64,000 nt of DNA from Dipylidium caninum (lineage: Eukaryota > Platyhelminthes > Cestoda > Cyclophyllidea > Dipylidiidae), in NCBI GenBank assembly GCA_017562135.1, contig QEYB01001349.1, forward strand, positions 60,674 to 124,673, read 5' to 3'. Under the pieces are notes generated by a model, which saw only the letters and a program-made list of their open reading frames with translations, did not search any database and had not been told where the DNA came from. This document shows, one piece after another, positions 12,434-23,215 of the stretch (the stretch's first letter is position 1; each line of letters starts with the position of its first letter). The translations under genes and the position numbers were made by a program.

Positions 12434-13713
12434 TGCGAAAAAGCGTAAGAAACAAGGACATCAAGTGCAGTCAAAAGATATGATATTTGTTACGTATGAC
12501 GGCTTGTCTATATTCAAATTCTAAGGTTATGTTCTTGAATACAGCAGGTAAATGTTTTGGTCCAGGATTAAGATGCTTCGAGGGAAACAATTAGCAGCCA
12601 ATTTCACGTGGGCAGCGCTCTAGCCAAGAAGCAATCAGATTTCAAAATATATTGAAAACGGTGTTCGACAGAGATTCACAGGAGTTCCATGAAAAAAGCC
12701 TTAAGGGAAGTGCCGAAAAATGAGAGACCAGACGGTCAATTTTGTTAAGTGTCAAAGGATCTCAGTGACACATACAATCATTAAAAATTTGACCAATGGA
12801 TTTCTAGGTTTTCCCTTATATCCTCATACAAATACTGGTCGACATCGATAGCGTAAAAATACCTTTAGTTTTTTGAGCTCAGCCTCAGTTTTCCCCGACA
12901 TTACGGTGCGAGATCCCGTGGACGAGATATTTGAGCGACAAACAAAAGCGGAACTGGCGCGTAAGCTTTCAATACGTTGGTTATTTAAAATATAAAGTTA
13001 TTTTAAAATTTCATCCAAAAATTGCATTACTATAAAAGATCGTTTTGCCGCGTCGAAATTTTTCTTTGTATCGCGTATAGGGTTTTAAAGTGCCTGTTTT
13101 GCAACAGACACAAATGTTTCCATTTTGTAATGTTTCCCATTAGTAAAGTGATGTAAGGCGTTACGGTTTAGTAGCACGCCTTTTCACTGTCATTAAGCAT
13201 TAGAACACGCCGCATTACCATTATTGTTATTATTTGAACCAATATAGCTCACCTCTGTTACTTATGACTCGGAATTCTTATAAATGTGCATTTGACCACG
13301 CCAATGTACAAGTAGGAATGACTATCGAACAAACTGCCACACCAATTCCCACTAAACTTATACCGAACTGCGTCGATGTGCCACAGGTCCCTCGACCCCG
13401 TGAGGTCTGAAATTAGCAACCCAACGTCCCAATCTGTAAAAAATGTAGCGCCTTAAATCTTTTCAAACCATTCAACAAGAAGCTTCTTGAGCTCCAGCAA
13501 TAATAACTTTTATCGAACGAGATACATTTCGCTGTAGGTACCCAGGATGCTCTGCGGATCTAGCCGCCCCACACCTGTCCCCTCTTGTGTTTTTAAATGT
13601 ATAACAGATGCAATTCACTACTAGCCATTTAAGCGTGTTCGCCACGCCCTGTAGCCCACTTTACCCACAAAATCGTAACGTAAGAAGACAACAAATTACA
13701 CTGTAACCCGACC
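12434..13713. other. Intergenic stretch between SARNP-like and PLEKHA8-like genes
   Basis: About 1.3 kb of AT-rich DNA between the SARNP start and the PLEKHA8 polyadenylation signal. It presumably holds the SARNP promoter. No exon, RNA gene or repeat was recognised. Confidence 0.5.
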
Positions 13714-13719
13714 TTTATT
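13714..13719 (-). terminator. Polyadenylation signal (AATAAA) of the PLEKHA8-like gene
   Basis: tttatt on plus equals AATAAA on minus, about 100 nt downstream of the stop codon at 13820, which is a typical 3'-UTR distance in compact genomes. Confidence 0.55.
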
Positions 13720-13819
13720 AAAATACACAAGAAGAAGAAATAAACAACTAGCATATTGATCGTAATATCACGTGTCGCTTCTGGAATATTTCAGAAAGTT
13801 GGCGATCTGTGAGCAAAAA

Positions 13820-16800
13820 TTACTCTTTGAACGTAAGGGGGAAAACGGGATCTAATTTTCTTTCCATGAACAGAGTGTGTATGCAAGCTAAACAACGACG
13901 CAGAGCACCAACGAATCGTTCAATGTCCAGCTGAAGTTGTGCCACTGCTTCAATGGGCGGAGTTATCTTAGAATCCTCCGTTTGCGAAGAACCCATTAAT
14001 ACAGCTTGGATTTTATCCGCAGAGGGAACAGCTTTTAAAATAACCTGAAACAAAACGGCAAATTGTGGCAAAGTAGGCTCTCCAGGAGGGTGGACTCGTG
14101 TTAGGGAAAGCGCCTAACCTCAGCAGTTCCACGAACAGACCAATCATGGAAGTCGCTAAGCGTTTTTTTATAAGCCTTCGCTGCGACGTCCTCAACGAGG
14201 GCATTTGAAGTGGGATTGGCACGAAATGCGGGAGTAGTGTCTTTGAAGAGCATATCAAGGAATTCAGCCGCAAAATTAAGTGACCTGAAATGCACCGGTC
14301 AATAACTGGTGTTTATTCATTCTTCAGTGAGTGGAGAGTAATGGGATACAAGTTCGCTATTCCATAATCGCCAGTACAACGATGCGATTACTACCTCTAA
14401 GGCATATCAGAATCCTCCCTAACCTGTATTTATCTCGAAACTGACCTTGCCAGCCACAACAATGCCAAGTATGCCGATCCTGATACTTGCCACTGTTTCG
14501 TACGCACCTCCGCGTCAACGATATCAGCCAATGATAACGTTAACGAGCGCTGTTTCACCATTTCTTTCGTCAATGACGATGTTTCCGCGGCCTCAACTCG
14601 ACTGGCTAAAGTCTTTACCGCTAGTTCTAGACGCACCACATCAGCCAAGACATCGGCATACACCGTCTGCAAGCTTCCCAATTGGCTAAGATTCGCGGCA
14701 GACGAGGATTTTGTAGACATGGCAGAGACAAGAGCTGGAAAGAAGGTGAGGATGCTACGGCAGCAGGCAAGGAACTCAACGGCCGAGATTGAGAAGGTTG
14801 TTGAGGAAGTGGAAACGGCATTCTGTGATAAAGCCAAATCCTCGAAACTAAAGAGAGTGGTACTTACAATTTGTCAGTGGGATAGATTTAGCATGACTTG
14901 TAATAAAAATCTCAAATTGTCGTAATCGAAACGTCTACCCGGTCATCTACAAAACGACTTTTAACTGTCCGAAAAACACTTTAAATCGACGAATTTTAAT
15001 ATGCTCAACTGTTCAGAAACCAAGATCTCATTGACAATTATTCAAATCTGTCACTTCCTCGGACTGAGACGCCAAACTATAATAGCTGCCTCATTCCTTA
15101 CTTCATTTGGCCATCAGGCTCCTATTCCCCGACTGCCAGTAGCTAATAGGGTAAAAAGGTGTTACAAAAATTTACCTGAACTCCATCCTAGAGAAAAAGG
15201 TCGGGTAGAGGCGGGACAGTCTCAGAGCTCGCAGATGGTTGTTTAAGAGGGGATTGTGGGGTTTCTTATTCGATGCAACCGTCGTAGCGATCTGTTCAAT
15301 GATTTTTGTTGACTTTTCCCCAATTTCACTGAAAGAGAGGCCAAATATCTTCGGAATGTTAATTAGTACTCGGCAGCATGTTAAGTCTAAAGTAATCAGT
15401 AATTACTTTGACGGTGAGGCGGTATTAGGGAGAGCCGGTTTATCATGCTGAAGGCTCTGAGGCAATGCCGATGGTCTCAGGGAATTTTGCGGGCTACCGT
15501 CGATAATAGCAGGAGTTAACGCATTTTTGCAACGTCCGGAATTGAAGAGGAGGTTTATTAATTCATCTGCGTTGGAGAGCAGAGTATCACAAGTGGCTTT
15601 TAAGGAGGTCACAGAGGCAAACACTTCCTAAAAGAAGGGATGTACATCGTCGCTCTTCCTTTCAAAAGTGTAACAAAGACCAAATGCTAGGCTTACTTGG
15701 TTGTCTCCAGCCAGAGATTTCAAAGCACTACAGACCCCGTTGATTTGTTGTACTAGAAGATCACGGTTAATACGAAGTTCCGCGCGTTTGGCCTCGACTG
15801 AACGTCCTCTTTGTTCTGAAAGAAATGCTACTTAATTAAGCAGAGGAAATAGTCTACGGCAGTTTGGGGTTAGTTTCAGCATGGCAGGACTTTGTACCCT
15901 AAAAAACCGACCGAAGTGGCACTGTATGGGGCAGTCGCCACTCGCCACAAATGTATCTAGAGTGATCAACTTATAAGCAAGGAGGGCCTAGTCCAGGTGT
16001 CCAAACAAAGGCTTCAAAAGCTGAAAATTTGTGTTTTAAGGACAGTGAAATTAAATTTTTTTTCTACGAGCAAAAGGAAACGTAAACCAAGATAGACGAC
16101 GCACCCAATTTCAACGAGACCAACAAAAATGAAGAGGAAGCAACTGATGAACACAGTAAACGTAATTTTAAAAAGGCCAATGAGAAGGCATTTTTTAACA
16201 TTGACAGGTCTCGGTAACCATTGGAAGGAGGGTGAAGGAAAATGCATAATATGCTGACCTCCAGACCCAAGCAATCCTAATGAAATGGTAATTCTATGCA
16301 AGAATTATGCACAGGCTCTATCACCTCACACCTGGTGAGAATGACAAGGTCACAGTCAGGAAAGATAGCGCTGTATGGCAGCCAACTGAGCAGGAGGTGG
16401 GCTAGTGCAAATGCGAGAACGCCATGAGAAGTGGAGAATGAAGCGCCGTGTATTAACATGGTACTGGACCCTAGCAAGGGGTATTTTAATGTGAAAAGAT
16501 TAAATCTAGGAAAAAAAGGAGAAGGATGCATTACCGTCAAGCCTATGCAATTAGACGAGATCCGTGAGTTGTTTTCTTGAAATAATATTCATACGCCCTA
16601 AGTGACAAAAAACGCTCAGTTGGAAACGCATGTCAAAGTTAAGGAGAGAGACGAGCTTTGGAAGAAGTGAATTGAAACCAACACGGTGCTGACTGATAGC
16701 AATAGAAGTTAAACAGTTGGCAAGGCGAGAAAGGATGAAAGTGAAGAGGAAATCCGTTGAAACAAGAGAATGAGAAGGACAAGCGAAATTTTGAGAGTCT

Positions 16801-18116
16801 GATAATCATAAGGCTTTGATGCCTTTATGTGCCAAACTTCAAAGCAGAGGGAAAAAGGAGGAAAGACGATATATCGGATCCGATAAAGTTAATGACAAAA
16901 CAATCTGCACAAAATGGAAAAAAATAAGGAGTTTTAACTCACGCATCTTGGCCACTTCGTCCACATTCGTAATGCCCGCCTTGCAACTGCCCAATGCAAT
17001 AATCCACCGCTGCCTCTCAGTAGAGTTGGCTGCCTTAAGGAAGAAACGCTGTTCACCTGGAATAAGTATCTCAAACCGACAGGCGTCTGTTGGGTGCACT
17101 AGAGGCAAAAAATACACATAACTGGCATCTACCCATTGGTCACATTTGTGCGCCACCGCATGATTGGTTAAGAAATTCTGGCAAAGATTAATTCTAAAAC
17201 TATTGGAAGCAACCAAGGAGATATAGTATCAAACAGAGATGTCGATTTAGGAGACTGAAAACATTCTTTTCATATGTTGCATTCAACTTTGAAAGGTAAC
17301 ACGAGATGAATGTCTCAGATTGTAACTGAGAGAAGAAACTAGCATCTTCACGAATCATATAAGGTAAATACCAAAGATAAACAGTTGAACCTTAAGAAAA
17401 CGGTCAGCAGGCCAAAAGTCGCTTTCGCAGGTAACATGGCCTCAAGGAATAACTCGCTGATAACGCAAAATAACGAAGACCACTAGACGAAACGGAAGCC
17501 TCAATAACTAAATAGATGAACAAAGTGGTGTATGAATCACAGCCAGACAGACGTCTCCAATCAGCACCTTCACGAAAAAATGAAGTGAACCAAAGTGGGG
17601 AGTTACGTATAGACGCAGAAATCTAGGATGGAAAAGTAATATCTTTGCTTGGGGTTCAAAGTGCATGGAAAGGTAAAAAAAGCCTTAAATAAATATATTT
17701 CTTAATATCAGATTTAAGAGGTTTCAGTTGTTTGACATGCAGTTTCGATACCACAAAGGTAGGATCAGATTAATACCGGTTATTGGTTGGACTATAGAAT
17801 GAAAGTATTCATAATGGCGGAGCAATTGTAACAGAATAAAATGAGTTAATACCCATTTCGGGTAATAATTTAAATCCGTCAAGCAATGTTTAACAAACAC
17901 GCAATTAATATGCAAAAAAGTTAACTGGTGACATAAAAAATAAGAAAATTTGGTCATACCAACGACATCACAGGCTGAAACTTTAAGAGCTCCTTTACAC
18001 CCGGTTTCGACGTCGGATTGAGACGTGTAATATGAAAGGACTCCATCGCGCAAGGTAAAATATCTCTGCTGCCAACCGTTTAAATAATTTGTCCATTTAA
18101 GTAAGAGGCCATCCAT
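13820..18116 (-). CDS. PLEKHA8/FAPP2-like PH + GLTP-domain lipid-transfer protein
   Basis: Eight exons with every phase closing: 18116-17960, 17098-16943, 15815-15697, 15627-15407, 15328-15176, 14847-14446, 14284-14119 and 14044-13820. Total 532 aa (human FAPP2 is 519). Residues 1-100 form the FAPP PH domain: KWTNYLNGWQQRYF keeps Lys7 and Arg18, used for PtdIns4P, and the membrane-inserting turn. IPGEQRFFLKA and ERQRWIIALGSCKA follow. Next come a LLVQQ segment, a linker, YPTFFSRMEF and the C-terminal GLTP domain (about 320-532) with LLWLARSL, AYKKTLSDFHDWSVRG and a long terminal helix. Family role: carries glucosylceramide between Golgi membranes, recruited by PtdIns4P and ARF1. The GLTP Trp and His are present. 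The Asp/Asn/Lys headgroup triad appears missing: where human FAPP2 has KMDLVGNIKKV the worm has SSAANLSQLGS. Identity is very secure; ligand specificity is not. Confidence 0.95.
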
Positions 18117-18651
18117 AACCTTCAACAAATCAAATAAGCAAAAAAGTGTCAAAAATCATTCAGACAACAACTTGCCAAATTATCTAACGCATAATCGTAA
18201 AAACAGAACAACCAATTGATAGAAGAAACACTATACTAGCATCGAATAGGCAAAAGAATGTAGAACCACATACAGCACAAGCATTCGAATAAAAGTTCAT
18301 TAAAAAATTAGGTAGGAAAAGATATGTACATTGGGGAAGCGAGACGAAGTGGTGGCAATTTCCTTGGTAGGAAGTCACTTGCAAAGCTAATTGGCTAACT
18401 CGAAAATAGCGGTCGCCCATAGAAAAAAGTTATTGGACAAGATGACAATTTGACCATGAAATCACAACCTGATGAAGATAGTTATCATTCCACATCAATA
18501 ACATTAAAATTCCCTTTGTAAAACATCACTGAAGATTAAGGCGTTTTTGCGATAATTGCAAGGCGTTCATGTTACTCGTGACCACCCAGCCATATCACAT
18601 CCCCAAAAGCAGCTCACGAATTCGTAAAAGAACTTCCGATTTGGTAAACCA
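18117..18651. other. Intergenic stretch between PLEKHA8-like start and coronin-like 3' end
   Basis: About 0.5 kb, AT-rich. It lies upstream of the PLEKHA8-like ATG, so it is the likely promoter/5'-UTR region. No coding potential was recognised. Confidence 0.5.
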
Positions 18652-18657
18652 TTTATT
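18652..18657 (-). terminator. Candidate polyadenylation signal of the coronin-tail gene
   Basis: AATAAA on minus about 170 nt past the TAG at 18829. Weak evidence by position only. Confidence 0.35.
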
Positions 18658-18828
18658 GAAAAAGTGAATGTCATATGTTACAGAAAGTATTTTATACCGC
18701 AGATCGGCTTTCATCCGCTTTACATTGTCCTCTCAACGCTCGCCACCCAGTTCCACTTTTCGAACAGCAAACTAATCTCTGGTTATAACCAGCATAGTTA
18801 CCATCTGAGAAACGATTTATCGCAATAG

Positions 18829-21800
18829 CTATTTTTGCACTGATGCGCTGTATGTGCTGCTGAGCATTTCGCTGTCAGCATCGTTCAGTGTTCCCACACC
18901 CGATCCTTCACAATCGGAACCGGGTTCGAAAGACGCCATAATTCTTCTTGGAGGAGGTAGTGAGGCGAATTGTACGTAAGTAACTGAGTTTTCCACCTCC
19001 GAGTCTGAGTCTTAAAATGCATAACATGGAGTATATTACAGCTTCTTTCCTTGTAAAGCCTTTTTCTATTTCTCCACTGTGGAACTATTGGTGCCTTCAA
19101 TTTTTAAATATTTGTGAGCTTTGTCAATGTAATTGATCATGCCTTCAATAACCTATGTCTTTGAAGTTTTGGCCTTTGAATCAAATAGCAAGTATATCCA
19201 AGATTTTCTTAAGGACGGTTTTAGCCTGATTCATCTAGGCGTAAAAGCCCCCGTCTGTATTACCGGAATAGATCATAAAATTTTTGCCTTTGCTGCCTCC
19301 CAATATGCACAAATAAATGTTTTTTACCTATTAAAAATTCGAAGAAACTATTCTGCCCAAATACATGTAATATCAAGATACAGTGACTTGTTACTCATAC
19401 CTTCCTTGCTTCCGACATTAAAATCCGCCGTTGCAGTCGGCACCGAGGTGGATTCGTATGATCCACAACACCGCCGCACTGTCGACTCCAAATCCCTCAA
19501 ATAGGGCGCATAACTCTCGTAGAGGGTGTGTTTGACCCCCGCCGGCATTTGATGCAGGGCATATTGGTCGGAAGTTTTCGGGTCTAATGTGAAGATGCAG
19601 ACGTCCTCCCGTTCCCGATGTCGATGCTTTGGCTGCGGGGACAGGGAAGGTGAATAATCAAAGCCGTTTAAACGGAAATAAGGTCTCTCATCACAATGTG
19701 GAACACGTGTGGCAGTGTGACCTGATCTTCCCATCGCTCGCCACGCTCGAGGTTAGGTCAAAGCAGGGGGGGAGGGGGGTGTGAAGAATTGAAAGCATTG
19801 CGCAACATTACCTCGGCGAAGGAGGAGTGGAATGGGTCGATTGCGTTTGAACGACTAAGGGATGTAGCTGGTCCCTTTTCCATGTCCTAATGAAGAAGAA
19901 ATTTGTTCAGTACCTATTAGCCCGTGCGGATATCCCCAACGTCTCAAGGTCGTTTTGTTTAAGTGCATACCTGCAGTAATTCCGTGGCGCGCGACGAAGA
20001 CAGTGTTCTCTGGAACGGCTTAAGGCACGATCGGGGAGGGAAATTAAAGTAAGAGCAATGCGGTCTTCAAATGAGAGAAGGCGCGAAACAAAGTGAGGAA
20101 ACTCACATCGGACGTCTTCGACTGAGTTCCATGTTTGAGCGTGCCTACCGACGACTGAAAGGGGAACAAGCGCCAAGTAAGAAGACGTCCACTCTACACA
20201 AAACAATCACTCTTATTCCAGTATATGCAAGTTCACAGAGATGTCCCTTTCTTTCCCTCTCAAAAGTAGTGAGCTCCTATTGCTCTCTGACACACACACA
20301 ACTCTTTCACCACTTTATCGGGATGGGTAAAACAAAAGCGCATCAGAAAATCAGAAGAAGGCCTCAACCTACCCAGTGCATTCTCAGCAGCCGGAATTCA
20401 TCCAGCAGGGACGACTTGGATCCAATCACAGGAGTCATTCCGGTTCCCAGTGGCTGTGGACAGCCTTGAAGTTCATCAGCCGTCTGCCCGACGACGTCCT
20501 CTTTCGTGTTTGACGTCCTCATGTGCACAGGCTTTTCGTGGATGTCAGTCTGTTGAATAAAATGAAGAGGGTTTGTGAAAGAGGAGAACAACTAAGACAG
20601 AAACAACTCAGACTGCAACTAAATTGCCCCTGAACGTATTGGTGACACCAAAGGGGTAGAATGCAGCGTGATGGAGAGTTGATGAGGCGCGAGGGATAAT
20701 CTTACCGTTGGCAGTTGCCTCAACGTTCCGTTTTCGGAGTTTTCATCCTCGTTTGAATGCTTTTTCTTCAGCTGTAGAGGGGTGGGAGGATAAGAATAGT
20801 AAGAACAAGTAATTAGCGCGATTGTGCCGATAAGAGTGTCGTGTTTGAGCTTCTCACCCGTTTCTTAACCTGTTCCTTTATGGGCGACGAAGTGGAAATT
20901 TCAGAGACATCATTTTCCAGGTAGTCGATCAACTTTTCGCATAGCTTCTAGTGAAAGGTTAAGGAAGAGGAGGAATTCAGAATTATGTTGCTCAACGAAT
21001 TCGTGGATCTTCTAATTTTTGGTTACATTAAAGACCTTTAATGCAAAATTTTTCAGAACCAATTGGAAATAAATACTGTTATAACGAATTTTAAACCAAC
21101 AATGTTGTTTATGTGGATTTCGGGCGATGATAGAGCCTGAGGTCGCATGTTTTTCCCGTCCCCTTTTACTGCCTCGTCTTCCTTCAAACCCTAGTAGAGG
21201 CATAAAGACATAACAAGAAACTCTTTGCTTCCATGAAATGTAGATACTACTTGTAAGTTTATGAGTAGGGTTGAAAAAAATCAAAAATTCGATTGACGGT
21301 AGTTCTCAACAGCTCTTACTCCCAAATGAGGTGATGGTCAAGTAAAAGCCTCTAAAAATGTCCATCGTTTAGTTTCAAGTCCACAGCCTACGTGGATGTT
21401 AGGAAGAACACTACCCGAGCAGCCTCACCTTTTGTGCAATTTTGGCCTGTGATTCCGTGTTGGGAGACAAAGTTGGCAGGGAAACTCCATGTAAATTCGA
21501 TTTGGTTAGCTGAATGTTGAAGTATTAAGAGTATTAATTTGGCGATGAAATGCTAGCGGGCCTAGATGACCATCGGGACAATAATTTGCAAAATGTAGCC
21601 ACACAAAATTTAATTTTAAGGCAATAAGAAAGAAGGACGGAAGATCACCTTGGCGTCATCGGCGTGTCCGATAATAATGCTCTTCTGTTGGACAACATTG
21701 TCATGTATCGTAGGTGTCTGTTGAGGATGAAACAAGAAATTCAACAATTGCAGCCATAAATGCGACTTTATTTCTAATTTAACACATACATTGAAGACAG

Positions 21801-23085
21801 TCCCTCGATTAAGGGGTTGGCCACTTCTAGATGTCATTCTGAATGAGGTAAACACTGTGGACGCCAACACATGGCGAGGAGGCGGACAACCTGGCACTAT
21901 AAAGTGTTTTTTACTCACCGACTCCCAACGGTCACCTTCCATACGATTGCGACTATCATTGACAGTGCTACGAGGCAGTGGACCTTTGACGATCACCATT
22001 GAGGCCTCGTCATTGTCCGAACTCGAGGTCGAGCGAGAAGGGTTGGCCGAGACTCGCTGAGTTCGCTGCATGTAGCGCAGAGCTGGCGACATTTTGACTC
22101 CCGGGGGATGCAGTGGCGTCCAGCGCTGAGTATTTGCACTGGTGTACATTCGAGGCGTTGGGTGAAACTGCGAGAAAGAAACAAAAACAGCCCCACAAAA
22201 AATATAATGTCGAAGTCGATTTTCCCAACGGAGGATTAGCTGCATCGAATGAGCACGCACTTGCTGTCAGCTAAAGTGAGACTAAAATACACTCCTTACA
22301 GTCGTCTAAGTATCCCTTTAGTAGAAAATAACTCGCCTTACGTCGTTAAATTTTGGCTTTAGGGAGGATCACTAGACTGTTTAAAAACCCTACCAATAAG
22401 TCCAAAGAGAGCAGTAGCCCGTCATGAAGACCTACTACTGGAGATGTGCGAAACAAGGTGTCGCTGTGCGCTGAGTGGATATGATCCACTTCATTCCTCT
22501 TTGGTCTGCTTTCCGTCCTTTGCGTAGGTGCAGGTGCTTCTGATGAAGGCATTGCAATAGCATTACCAGACAAGTTCGAAAAAGGCTCTGAACAAAGACT
22601 GGCTGTTTCCATGGCAGCTATTCGTGCAGCTTTGGCCTCAAAAGCGGCTACCAAATCAGAGACGGAGCATGTGGCGTATTCGTCTTCCTCCTCAACACCA
22701 ATGCAGCAGGCGACATTTGATTAAAATGGACAAGAAAAGGATCGTATTTAAAATTTCACTTAGCAATAGAACATACCTACTTAATTATTTAAGTAGGTGA
22801 TTTTGGAAGCGTGAAAATTGGAGGATGAATTAGTAATAACTCACTTCATCTTCCTGATTAGGTTTATGGTTTTCCCTGTTATTCAATGACATACTATGAA
22901 AAGTAAAAAGGAATTGTCGCTAAATAAATATTATGTGTCAGTTGGTCTGCAACAACATTATATCTGCGGCAGGTAGAAGTTAGCCGGTACCTTGCACGCT
23001 TTCGACGAAAAGCGCCGGTTACAAAGACGATCTCATCGTCTGAATTGTGGTTGCTCTCAATCTCTTTCACCTCGCCTCCTTCCTT
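18829..23085 (-). CDS. In-phase downstream exons: long low-complexity tail of the coronin-like protein (or a separate gene)
   Basis: Fourteen exons, all joining in phase from the coronin exon ending at 23216: 23085-22991, 22893-22845, 22690-22394, 22167-21790, 21717-21649, 21509-21429, 20947-20858, 20771-20706, 20549-20373, 20154-20107, 20018-19971, 19886-19812, 19632-19401 and 19010-18829 (TAG). They encode about 595 residues rich in Ser, Asp, Glu and Lys, for example KEGGEVKEIESNHNSDDEIV, CSVSDLVAAFEAKAARIAAM, KIAQK followed by KLCEKLIDYLEND, and an acidic/Ser end (GTLNDADSEMLSSTYSASVQK). I recognise no domain. Short helical, possibly coiled segments are KLCEKLIDYL and FEAKAARIAAME. Most internal exons are multiples of three, so skipping would keep frame. 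The exons read well as a chain; whether they belong to the coronin transcript is inference. Confidence 0.65.
22775..22798. repeat. Perfect 10-bp inverted repeat with 4-nt loop
   Basis: acctacttaa / ttaagtaggt arms around ttat, within the intron between exons 22893-22845 and 22690-22394. It could form a cruciform or intronic hairpin. No function can be assigned. Confidence 0.8.
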
Positions 23086-23215
23086 CTATAAAAAAAACGG
23101 ATGACACGCACACCCGTGCATAGTGCAGTGATGGGAAATTTCACGTGAATAAAAATGTTAACAGTGAATAGGAGATGAGAAATTGTCATTGTTTACTGGT
23201 CTCTATCCTGCATAC

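Noticed and set aside
19133..19504. 123-codon plus-strand frame opposite the coronin tail
   Set aside because: No domain. It overlaps a phase-consistent minus-strand exon (19632-19401) and intron.
22691..22844. Possible hairpin microRNA at the 10-bp inverted repeat
   Set aside because: Arms of 10 bp with a 4-nt loop are too short for a pre-miRNA.
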